Shown in pieces: positions 9,846 to 19,800 of a stretch of DNA of 45,100 nt. The stretch is from the NCBI GenBank assembly GCA_026419775.2, contig JAOPGA020001062.1, positions 1 through 45,100 on the forward strand. Direction: 5' to 3'. The DNA is from Acrasis kona (taxonomy: Eukaryota; Heterolobosea; Eutetramitea; Acrasida; Acrasidae). The notes below the pieces were generated by a model. It made no database searches and was not told where the DNA came from. It worked only from the letters and a program-made list of their open reading frames with translations. A program made the translations under genes and the position numbers. How positions within the stretch are numbered: position 1 is the first letter of the stretch; every line of letters begins with the position of its first letter.

Positions 9846-10584
9846 TTATAATTTATCCAAATATTCGATCCAGTCCATTAATCCCATGTAGCCGCTGTTA
9901 TAGATTGGGACGCCATTTATTAGAATGGTGGGTGTACCAAATACCCCTCTGCTGGTGGCATATTTAAAGGTAGCGCGAGCTTCCTCCCACAAACTACGCT
10001 CTGACATCATCTTCAAGAAGTCGTCCTTTGACAAGTTGGGGTTTACTTTAGAAATGTATTTGTCATATATGATGGATGGAATTTCTCTTGTTGTGACGTC
10101 TAGTAGTGGTTCATTGTATATGGGGTCTTGATTTAATAATACTTCCTTGACGAAATCAAATTTGACTTTTTCCGCTTTGCCCTCGGTGACATTTTTAGCG
10201 ACTACCAAAAGTGCTTTGTTTAGTTCAAATGACGAAGTATGATATGGTAACGCGAAGTGACGAACTTCACTGTTGATCGTGTTACACAGAATTAACATCA
10301 AAATTACTTACAATGCAACCTTGTCTTTGATGGATGGAACGTTGATGAGCTTTAGTACTACCTATTTCAATTTGAGTATAAGATTCTTATGATAAACTTA
10401 CATCATTCCAAAGTGCTTTGCAGTCAGGGCACGACAAAGCAATGTAAATTTCGAAGACGTTCTTTGCCTTTGTGTTTCCAAATCTAACAGCATGCTCATA
10501 CTTTGGAACTGGCGGCGACAGAGGCAGAATGGCGTTTACTATTGCCAATGAAAGTAAAACAGCCAACAAAGTTGTTCTCATCAT
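9846..10584 (-). CDS. secreted thioredoxin-fold (DsbA-like) oxidoreductase
   Basis: Exons 10402-10584, 10312-10361 and 9846-10269 give 218 residues; both introns (40 and 42 nt) begin GTAAGT. The N-terminus is a signal peptide (MMRTTLLAVLLSLAIVNA). A CPDC motif (residues 52-55, in the context IALSCPDCKALWND) sits where the CxxC redox centre of thioredoxin-fold proteins lies. The C-terminal part ATSRGVFGTPTILINGVPIY has the cis-proline loop (GTPT) of the DsbA/2-hydroxychromene isomerase group, and between them is the helical insertion. It probably handles disulfides in the secretory pathway or outside the cell. Its start faces the glycosyltransferase gene across 69 nt, so the two probably share a bidirectional promoter. 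Confidence 0.85.
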
Positions 10585-10653
10585 GATTCCGAGGCGGTTA
10601 ACCCATCAAGTTGTAAAATCGTGAATTTTGTTGCAACTGTTCTCACACAACCT

Positions 10654-12323
10654 ATGAAAAGGAAATACCCTCACCATAGCTCAGATAGGTACGCGTGATA
10701 GTTAAGTAATACTAAAATTTTGACAGGGTGGTTTTGCATGATACATCACAAGAATATTTGTCTGTTAAACCAAGAGGATATTTTCAAAAACTATGTTATG
10801 ATTCAGACGAGTTTCGCTCTCTCATCACATTCCTCAAAATACTTATAATCTCATCAGCTGTATTGTACATTGCTAATCAAACTATCGCTGAAACCAATAC
10901 ACCATTGACAGGATCCACCATTACATATACACCACAAAATATACTATCCTCGCTACTTTTTTCTTTATTTCACTTACCAACTTGGAGTGCTTTTTTAGCT
11001 CGCTCGATTCAATATAGCTTGGCATATTATCAGCTCAAAAGCTATCAAAACGTGCTTAAGTGTTCAGGAATTTACATAGTGACAGTTATATTTCGTGCAG
11101 CACTGGGATATATTTTGACAAGAAGTGTTGGGTGGACTTTTCCTAGACTTTTCTTTCACAAATCTTTGTACGAGCCTTTTAATGGAATTGGTTTTGCAAT
11201 AATCACACCCCATATGAATTTGTTATATTACATAGCGATCCTTTTAGCTGCTTTACTCGACAATATGCCATGGACATACACTTGCTCAATTGTTATAACT
11301 TTGGTTTTGATTTTTTCAAATTGGCTGCGTCTTAGATTCTTAAAATCTAAAACATTATTGCCATCAGAGATGGATGTACAATTAACATCTCACAAAACTA
11401 CTACGTTCAAAAAGCGAGCTGCTGTAATGATGTTATGCATAGTGTGGATGCCATCGATCCTCGCTCTTGTTTCCTCCTACTTTTATAGTGAATCAAATAT
11501 ATTTGCTCAGAAGCAAGCTTTGTTACTTCCTCCTTCATTGCAATGGTTATCTCACAATCAACTATCCTCCCCACTTCAACTAAACATTTTGATGCTTACT
11601 GTTCCAAGACAGGACAATTCTTTGCTTGACAGAAGCATTGCGTCATACGCGTCTCTTTTAAAAAATGATCCTACTGTTAATCTAACCATAATGACATCTG
11701 CAGATGTTCATAACGACTTTGAAATTGCGAAGTTGAAGTACGCGAGCTATAAAAATATCATTTTCTATAATATCACGGAGGAGACTGGCAATCAATATAA
11801 AGATTTAGCCTTCGCGTCTCAATATGGGTTTGAACTTGGTAGTGATTATACTATGCTTGTTGAGGATGACTTTGTGCTTTGTGGAGACGAAAGCATACTT
11901 TACATCAAGATTCTCGTCTCCAGATTAAGACTAGAAAAATTCCAACACATCGTTGGTCCACGGTTAAAGTTAAAACGTAACGGTGCTTTTATAGCCACAG
12001 GTGGTAGCGGTTTGATATTTCGTACAAGCACTCTACCCGTGATTAGATCACTATTACTTGATCCAGGAGTTGTTGAAAAGTATCCACCAGATATCGTGTT
12101 GCAAAGGTGTATGCGAGGTCAATTCATTCAATGTGCACAAGACGATTACCTGATAAGTAGTACTTTGTTGATGCAACATATTGGGGGTAGTAGTAGTAGC
12201 TATATGTACAGGACATATGCTGGTATGTGGTTGTGTGGATGGAGACATCCGGATCATGGCTCAGTATTGCTAGCAGATAACATCTTGGATACATCTTATT
12301 CAAACACACCTGTTATAGAATAG
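10654..12323 (+). CDS. multi-pass membrane glycosyltransferase, PGAP4-like
   Basis: A short first exon (10654-10688) and a 38-nt intron lead into the main exon at 10727, giving 543 residues. The ATG at 10654 is the natural start; the long open frame alone lacks an ATG at its head. Hydrophobic segments lie at about 45-62, 122-142, 177-212 (probably two) and 242-264. A soluble lumenal catalytic region follows, containing LNILMLTVPRQ, then YTMLVEDDFVLC (EDD at about 391-393, a DxD-type metal/nucleotide-sugar site) and ATGGSGLIFR and CAQDDYL further on. This order resembles PGAP4 (a Golgi GalNAc transferase acting on GPI anchors) and GnT-IV relatives. The membrane part is longer than in PGAP4, so the exact acceptor is open. 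Confidence 0.7.
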
Positions 12324-12454
12324 ATGGAGGTAATCAAATCATACAACTACAACATCAATACATTATGTATAGTGATTGTACTTATAATTTAGTGAAAAAA
12401 TAGCATTCAATATAAATTTTTGCGGTTAGCTAGCTGCATGCAATCAATAAAGTT

Positions 12455-13005
12455 TTATTTTAGATCCCTTGTAATAATTCCAGAAGACGAAAAAGGAGCC
12501 CACTCAGATTCAGGCAAGATATCTTTGATGGTTTCTCGACGCCATGGCAGTATATCCAAAAAATTTGTTCTCTTGCTCTGAATAGGCATCAACGAAGTAC
12601 AACTAAACGGTGTGCAGTGGCAATATATCACGAATTTTAGTTCAAAGACTGATTAATTTCATCTTAATGATTATTCTTTATTCTACTGGTACATAATATA
12701 CATTCTTGTGTTTCGTCAATTTACAAAAAGTTTAGGCCAAACAACATCTTGTCCTCAGTATTGTCCCTTATTATTAGTCCTGTACGGCCTTTTTTGAGAA
12801 GGAAGCTTTCTACGTTCTTCCTCGCTGTTGATTGAGATGTATTGGTTCTCTTAGAGGTAGTATGGTTTGGGGATTGACTCCTGGAAGCTGACTCAACAAC
12901 TACTTTTTTTGTAGGCTGTGAGTGTGTTTGTACTGTCTTGGATTTCATTTGATTTACAGATCCTGGAGAGGTTCGAATCTTGTGTTCACAGGATGAGATT
13001 GTCAT
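12455..13005 (-). CDS. one or two small hypothetical proteins
   Basis: An ATG at 13005 opens a 94-residue frame ending at 12721. It is rich in Ser, Thr and Lys and ends with NVESFLLKKGRTGLIIRDNTEDKMLFGLNFL, which looks ordered. Downstream on the same strand, 12589-12455 encodes 44 residues (MPIQSKRTNFLDILPWRRET...). The second piece could be a separate microprotein or a last exon of the first, but I could not find a clean intron between them. No family recognised. Confidence 0.35.
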
Positions 13006-13993
13006 TTGTTGTGATTGTGTGTTATTGTTTCTGAATTTGTTCGAGGTTGGTGAATTTTAAGATTTATCATTAAATAGGCCCGCACTTAGAATGCTCCCAC
13101 CCGGCCCGTGCGACCATGGGCAAATTTGCGGGGAATCGAAATTACTAGGTGGGCCTCAAAAGTACAAGATCTTTATGAAGGAGGAAACTTCTAGCATTTG
13201 TCGGGCCAAGTTTTTACTCGATGGGTTTATAGACAACACAGATAAAAATAAATTTTTGTCCTGTCATTTTTAGCTTAATTTTTAACAAGGGGCAGTAAAC
13301 ACTCAGAGAAGTTTTGAATGCATTAACTTACTACTTTGGAAAAGTGATCTCTAATGACGATCACGAAGGTCGAAAGTCAAAATATCCTGGATACCACCCT
13401 TGCCATATTAATGGCGTAACAAATGACGAAATACACACGGACTTCCAGGAGGACAATATCTTCTCAAATGTGAATATGAAGATCAAAGATTACCAGAAGA
13501 TTATGTTACAACAGATACAAACAGTTGGAAGCCTTTGTTGAGGACTATTTAGTGTGGTTTGTTGTCTATACCATACCGATAACATCAACTTTTTGCTTTT
13601 ATATGCTCTTGGGACCTCTCCATTTACAAAGAAAATTCGTGTGACCAATGTAGTATTGCACAGATGAAAGATGCAAAATTCGTGTGACCAAAATGTCAAT
13701 AAAATTGTATTCCTGGCTTGCGATGAACGTATTTTCATACTTTTTGCAAAACCCTATCATGGAAAAGCAGCAGGCAGTAAGGTTATCTGTAATCTCATGT
13801 ACAGAATAGCGCCGGATCTAAGTGTTTTAATCCTCATAAAGTGATCTGTAACATACAAAAAATAAAAAGGTCACATATACAAATCTCAGTGATAGTAATG
13901 GTATTGATACCGTACGCAAAGAATAATTACGAAATGAATTGATATCAAAAAAAATGTTTATGGCTTGGTGTATATACAGACGAATTTCAAATC
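13006..13993. other. intergenic region with a short direct repeat and weak open frames
   Basis: Nearly 1 kb upstream of the small gene and downstream of histone H4. Two plus-strand frames (13091-13273 and 13314-13541) have coding-like composition but no recognisable motif, no convincing start context and no splice links. A 17-bp direct repeat (AAAATTCGTGTGACCAA) occurs at about 13632 and 13675. The last 150 nt are AT-rich 3' flank of histone H4, and I see no histone-type hairpin there. Confidence 0.4.
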
Positions 13994-14305
<312 letters not shown>

Positions 14306-14655
14306 TTATGTGAGTTGTTTTTTCGTCTGAATAAACCTGAACGTTTTATCTGAAACCTGGTTGACTTTTGAAATGAACGTTACAGAATATGATTGGCAAA
14401 TGAGCATTTAGGTTGACAAAATATAGAACATGAACTGATAATTACGTTTCTGATATGAAATATATTGCGACCTCAGTTTTCGATGCTTCAGCTGGAGTAT
14501 GTGAGCAAATTCTTGCATGTTGTCATTTTTATGTAACAGTCAACTAGTTTCACTAATATATATGGAAATAGTTATAAATAAATATTTATTTTTAAAGTAT
14601 GCTATATATTTAAACTAAAAGTTTATCTTTGGAATCACACAACAAAAAACAACAA
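14306..14655. other. divergent promoter region between histone H4 and the membrane protein gene
   Basis: About 350 nt, very AT-rich toward the right (runs such as ATATATTTAAACT near 14600). No open frame or RNA gene is visible. It must hold the promoters of both flanking genes. Confidence 0.5.
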
Positions 14656-15480
14656 ATGAACACAACAACAACAGTTCTACCAACAACAGCCCCAGCAAAG
14701 GTATTGGACGGGCCAGGAGCTACTACAGTGACTCAAACAACAGTAACTCAAACTGCTTATGCTACCCCAGTTGCCGCAAGCAGACAAGTTTTGTCCCAAG
14801 TCATGGGTGCCCTTATGGGTCTATCCATGTTCATTGGAGGCGTCTTACTACTAGTTGGTGCCGCCATCAGTTTGGCAGACTTTGGATACCACTACGTCGC
14901 CAGTGGTGTCCTCTGGATCATCGCCTTCTCATTCTTCACTTTGGCATCCATTTTTGCGTTCATCGGAGGATTTGACCTTGGAAACAAGACCACAAGAACA
15001 CCATACCACTTTTTGAACATTTTCGGAAGCATTGCCTTCTTCTTGGGAAGTATCCTTATGATCATCGGTGCTGCTCTATGGTTAGCCGGAAGAGACAGAT
15101 TTGACACTTTCAACGCAGGAACCATCCTCTGGATTATCGGTTCCTCATTGATCCTTGCCTACTTCTTAATCCGTAACTATGGTGCCATCGTTGACGGTAT
15201 TTTCTTGTACCACACTTTCATGAGCAACATGAACAGCCGCACCAACGGTACTTTCCAAGTTGCACCAAAGAGTTTGATCTCCAGCTTGTACTTGAACGGT
15301 ATCGCCACAGTTATGTACACCGTTGCCTCCGTATTGTTACTACTAGGATCCATCGCATGGCACAGTTTCTTAAGAGCCGCAGAGACCAGATCATTCCAAA
15401 CCCAAGCTGGTGTCTTGTGGGTTATTGCTGGTGGTTTATATCTAATTGCTGGATTGTTACAAATCGCAGCACGCAGATAA
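14656..15480 (+). CDS. six-pass membrane protein with threefold internal repeat (YrhK-like)
   Basis: The ATG at 14656 (after CAACAAACAACAA-type leader) gives 274 residues; a TTG further upstream would be non-canonical. The N-terminal 45 residues are Thr/Val/Ala-rich and cytosolic or lumenal. Then six hydrophobic helices form three similar pairs. In each pair the first helix has the pattern G/A-S-xx-F/L-xx-G-xx-L-xx-(I/V)-G-(A/S), and a short loop leads to (A/S)G(V/T)(L/I)LW(I/V)I(A/G). This resembles the bacterial YrhK-like two-helix fold present three times. Function unknown; no charged pore or catalytic residues stand out. Codons are biased to C-ending forms, as in the H4 gene, suggesting high expression. 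Confidence 0.75.
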   Translation: MNTTTTVLPTTAPAKVLDGPGATTVTQTTVTQTAYATPVAASRQVLSQVMGALMGLSMFIGGVLLLVGAAISLADFGYHYVASGVLWIIAFSFFTLASIFAFIGGFDLGNKTTRTPYHFLNIFGSIAFFLGSILMIIGAALWLAGRDRFDTFNAGTILWIIGSSLILAYFLIRNYGAIVDGIFLYHTFMSNMNSRTNGTFQVAPKSLISSLYLNGIATVMYTVASVLLLLGSIAWHSFLRAAETRSFQTQAGVLWVIAGGLYLIAGLLQIAARR

Positions 15481-15746
15481 ATGTAGATACTCAACAATAA
15501 TAAATATAATTGATATGTAATTTTCTATTTGGTTTTCACTGTTAACCTATTGTCCATCTGTTATTTATACAAATCAATATTAACTATAATAATTCGGAGA
15601 GCATCTACTGGCTGTCCATGCAACCAAGCTTTTGTGTTATTGTAACTTAACAAAACCATTATCATTGTAACCATCCTTATATGGTCATCAAATAGTGTAT
15701 TAATAACTTCTAGAGCTAGTTGGCAGATCAATAAACAATTAAAAAA

Positions 15747-16262
15747 ATGAACAAAGTCCTACTCTTACTGATCGTAGCTCTTCTATACACTGTTAGTGCT
15801 GGTAGATACGGACAATCTGGCGGAAGACCAAGAAGAAACACCTTTGGCCAATTCACTCCTAACAGAATGGAGAGAAGAAATTCAGTCAGCCTTGACGGAT
15901 CCGACTTCAGATCACCTCAAGCAGGAAGAGGTAGAGCAAACACCATAGCTAGAGGAAACTACCCTGGATTTAGAGCGCAAAGAACAAGAAGAGGCACCTT
16001 TGGAGAAGTGCCAGCAAACGGTGGTAGATTAAGGCAACAACAGCCAGAACAAGAGCCAACAGCTCCATGGCAAGCTTACCAACAATCAGGCAATGCTCAA
16101 AGTCCAAGAATGGGACTGCAGAGAAGGAGATGGCAAAATTCACAAAACCCCAGATCTCAAGGCGATGAAGGTTCTCCAAGATTCAAAATAGGAGGACAAA
16201 GATCTGTCGAAGATGACGACAATAACAACAATCAAGGCCCAGATGGTGGAGCAGCTTTTTAA
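15747..16262 (+). CDS. small secreted basic protein with RR-x-(S/T) motifs
   Basis: 171 residues with a signal peptide (MNKVLLLLIVALLYTVSA) and then a disordered, Arg/Gln/Gly-rich chain. A loose motif recurs: RPRRNTFGQF, MERRNSVSLDG, GRANTIARG, TRRGTFGEV. Arg-Arg-x-Ser/Thr resembles a basophilic kinase or dibasic protease site, but the protein should be exported, so proteolytic processing is the more natural reading. The C-terminus is acidic with an Asn run (VEDDDNNNNQ). No cysteines. No family recognised. The signal peptide resembles that of the repeat protein at 2810. Confidence 0.65.
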   Translation: MNKVLLLLIVALLYTVSAGRYGQSGGRPRRNTFGQFTPNRMERRNSVSLDGSDFRSPQAGRGRANTIARGNYPGFRAQRTRRGTFGEVPANGGRLRQQQPEQEPTAPWQAYQQSGNAQSPRMGLQRRRWQNSQNPRSQGDEGSPRFKIGGQRSVEDDDNNNNQGPDGGAAF

Positions 16263-16296
16263 ATAAATAACTTTTTATGTAATTTTTGAATCAAAA

Positions 16297-16808
16297 CTAA
16301 TGTTCCAAATTCATCATCGTTTGAGATTTTGATACAAACAAGTGAAGTAATTTATATAAACCTGTCGCTGATGCTTTATCTTTGTGTATAACTTCAATTT
16401 GTGACTTGTTGTCAACTCTCACTGGTATCACGTAATCTCCATTATTGTACATTAACGTAATCTAAAGTGTAAACATATCATCTTGGCAATCAATATTACT
16501 TTTGATATTTTTACATAGTCCAAATCCATAACCGATTCCATTTGATGATTTATAAATCTCAAATGATTATCAGAAAAGCTAATCACTACTGGAGTAATCT
16601 CCAAGTTTAAATCAGAACTTATCAACTTGAATCCATGCTTTGATACCAAGCACTCCACCATCCTCACATCATCAGATCCCAATCTCTCATTCGCCATCCC
16701 ATCCATCTCCACCTGCATCTTCTTAATCACCTCATTCTTCTTCCTCAACTCCTCCTTCAAAGATTTAATCTCATCCATATACACTTTCAACATGTTATTG
16801 GCAGTCAT
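16297..16808 (-). CDS. small coiled-coil protein, function unknown
   Basis: Exons 16500-16808 and 16297-16461 join across a 38-nt intron to 157 residues. The N-terminal third is a coiled coil (YMDEIKSLKEELRKKNEVIKKMQVEMDGM). The rest looks like a small alpha/beta domain (GFKLISSDLNLEITPVVISFSDNHLRF... then ITLMYNNGDYVIPVRVD). A coiled coil followed by a compact globular end is reminiscent of kinetochore Spc24/Spc25 or the Mad1 tail, but no signature confirms it. The gene is convergent with the secreted protein upstream, with stops about 35 nt apart. Confidence 0.6.
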
Positions 16809-16873
16809 GATTATGATGACGAATAATATAAAAAGAAATAACCAAAAATATACAAAAAAATAATTATTTATTT

Positions 16874-19800
16874 TCAAGAAAAGGATTGTCTATTAATTTT
16901 TCTCTTTTTACCACTGTTACTACCACTACTGCTATTTCTATCATGATGATGATGGTGATCATCTTCTCTTCTATTAAAACTACTACTACTACTACCACTC
17001 TTTTTGTAATCATCATCCCTATCACTCCTATCATCTCTATCACTTCTTGGTCTCTTTTTATCATTGTAATTAGATCCACTATTGTTATAACTACCACCAC
17101 CGCTGTTGTTGTTGTTATTGTTATAATTATTATTCATACTACTGCTGCTGCTCCTTCTATTAGAATCATTGTTGGACCTGCTGCTGCTGCTGCTGCTACT
17201 CTTTGATTCTGATCTCCTTCTATCAGAATCTTGTTGAGGAGGTGGAGGAGTGGCACTCTTACTTGCTCTATTTGCATTCTCTGATTGTTTCTTTTGAGTT
17301 CTTCTTAATAATTCTTGTAATTTGTTATCTAATGCACTCTTGTTGTTTTGAGAAGAAGAAGAAGTGGTATTGGTATTGGTTGTTGTTGGTGCTGCTGTAG
17401 AGGATGATGTAGTTGATGACGACGATGATGCATCAGAAGTAGGAGGTGGTTGTTGTTGATCTTGAGGTAAAGTACTCGTAGGATTAGAAGAAGAAGAAGA
17501 AGAAGTGGGAGGAGGTGGAGGAGGAGTAGAAGGTGTTGAATTTGAATTTGAATTCGAATTCAAATCTAATCTAGAAGAAGAAGAAGGGGGAGGTTCTTGA
17601 CGATGTTCATCGCTTGATGGTTTTGAATCCAATTGAGGAGTAGAAGGCGGTGGAGGTGATTTTGATCTCGAACGATTGGATGACGATGGCGTATTTGTAT
17701 TAGATGATAATGGTTGAACATCAGTAGGCGTAGGTAATACATAAGCATTCGAATTACTACTCGATCTTCTCTTTCTAGTCATTGTAGTTGGAGTAGAAGG
17801 AGTAGAAGATTCCTTTTCTGTTTTTGAATCCATAGACAATGTCGCATCTAATTGTTGTTGAGCAGTATTACTAGTAGTAGTAGTAGTAGGTGTGTTATTA
17901 CCACCACTAGTTGATTTCATAGGAGGTGGAGGTGGAATTTCTTGATCCAATTGCATCTTGTCATCATTACTACTCTTTGAAGAAGATGATGATGATTCTC
18001 TTCTAGAAGAACTACCGCCGCTCTTTCGATCACTCGATGACGACGACAATCTACTACTACTAGTAGTAGGCGCGCCAGTAGAAGATTTATGATTCGAATC
18101 GACGCTCGTTGCAGGCGATCTAGGAACATAAGGAATGCTCACCGCGCTCAATTTACTCTTTTTCTTTTTCCTACCACCACTTCCACTGGTATTATCTTGA
18201 TGCTCCGCATCGCCTCCCACCACCGGATTCACGATCGGTAAGTTCTTGATCAACAAGCTCAATTTCGCGCTCAGGCGAACCGCCAACACTTTGATGTTCT
18301 CTCGATCGCTCTCCGTATAATTCTTGATTCGTTTCTCCAATTCGGTAGCGTCGCCATGAAACATTGGGAACGTGCTATCGTGATCCGAAATCTTGCTCAG
18401 CACGATTAAAGCATTTCGAATGCAAATCACATCGTTCGAATTGAACAATCCCAATAAATTATCGGTCAGACAACTATTGATTTTCGGAAAATACAAATTC
18501 ACGTAATAAGAATGTTCGATGATTTCGGAAACATCTCGATTCACGAATTTACAAAATCCAATTCGATAAGCATTCGTTTTATATTCCTTTTCTGATTTGT
18601 ACCACGCGTTGAGCACGTTCAACGTGCAATGCAAGAACCTACCGATTCGCAATGCTTCGGTCTCCGTGGATCCCATCAACCAAGCAGCCACCGAATTAAA
18701 CATTCTGTAATAATACTGAAGCGTGTTGAAATAAGGCACGTTGTGATCGTGTAACAATTGAACGAATTTGGAACAATACAGAGCGTCCACGCTCGAATAG
18801 ATGATTCTGGGATAAATGCACTTTTCGATGAATTTATAAGTGGTATCTTCTTGGATGGGCGATCCGATCACGTGCCTGATTCTCTTGAATAACGTTTTGA
18901 TCTTTTCGTGATTTTTGGATTGAAGCGTCGATTCTTGATTTAATTTTGCGATTTGAGATTCGAGCGATTCCTTCTTTTTGGGATTGGTTTCGATTTCGAG
19001 CGATTTTTTTAATTGGTCGCATGTGATTTGATAGGATTGAATGGGAACGAACACATCGTATAATTCTAACGACCAGAATAAAGAATGCAAGTTGGAATTC
19101 AAACTGGTCGTTTCTTGTTGGTTGGTTCGTTGGAACGGTCGCAGCAGGACCTGGTTGAGCAGGGATTGACATTTCGATAATCGATCGGGATCGGTGATGG
19201 GCGATTGGATCGAATTTTCTAATTCTTCTAGATTCGAATCTTGAATCTGAACGTTGAGGTCGTTGCGTGGACACGGCACTTGCATTCTTGAAATGGCGTA
19301 ACATGTTTCCGAATCGATTCCGTATTCCGAATGCATCACTTCCATGTTGGGTATCATCAATGTCTTTTCTTGATTGGGGGCGATTGATTCTAATGTGGAT
19401 TCGTCATCTCGATCCGATTGTAATTTTACATTATCTCTTATGAAACGTAATAATAAAAGTAGAGTATCGTGACAAGAATCATAAGCTCCTAACACGGACG
19501 GTAGTAATGCTTCGTGACTGATTGTGGAATTTTCCTCGTCGAATTGATAAATGCACGACGCTCTTAATTTGGCGACGCACATTAAAAGTGATCGTCCGTT
19601 GTTATCGTTTAGTAATCCATCTCGTAATTTTGAAATGCTTCTTTTGATTGATCTTGCGTTGACGTTACTGTTTGTTGAGAATGTAAAGTTGCCTCCTTCC
19701 GATCGTAAGGTATCTCCGCCCGCATGTGCTTCCAATTGTTCGTCTTTTAAATCTTCACTATGAAAATTAAATGACTGGTAGTGAGCGATTGACTTACTTG

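Noticed and set aside
12955-12990. GGTTCGAATCT resembling a tRNA B box
   Set aside because: No paired A box, acceptor stem or cloverleaf can be drawn around it, and it lies within a protein-like frame.
16297-16808. Coiled-coil protein as kinetochore Spc24/Spc25
   Set aside because: Architecture is suggestive but no conserved residue pattern supports it.
16886-17400. Plus-strand open frames opposite the THO2 tail
   Set aside because: They are translations of Ser/Asn/Arg triplet repeats on the other strand (runs of Ile, Thr, Val) and have no gene-like sequence.
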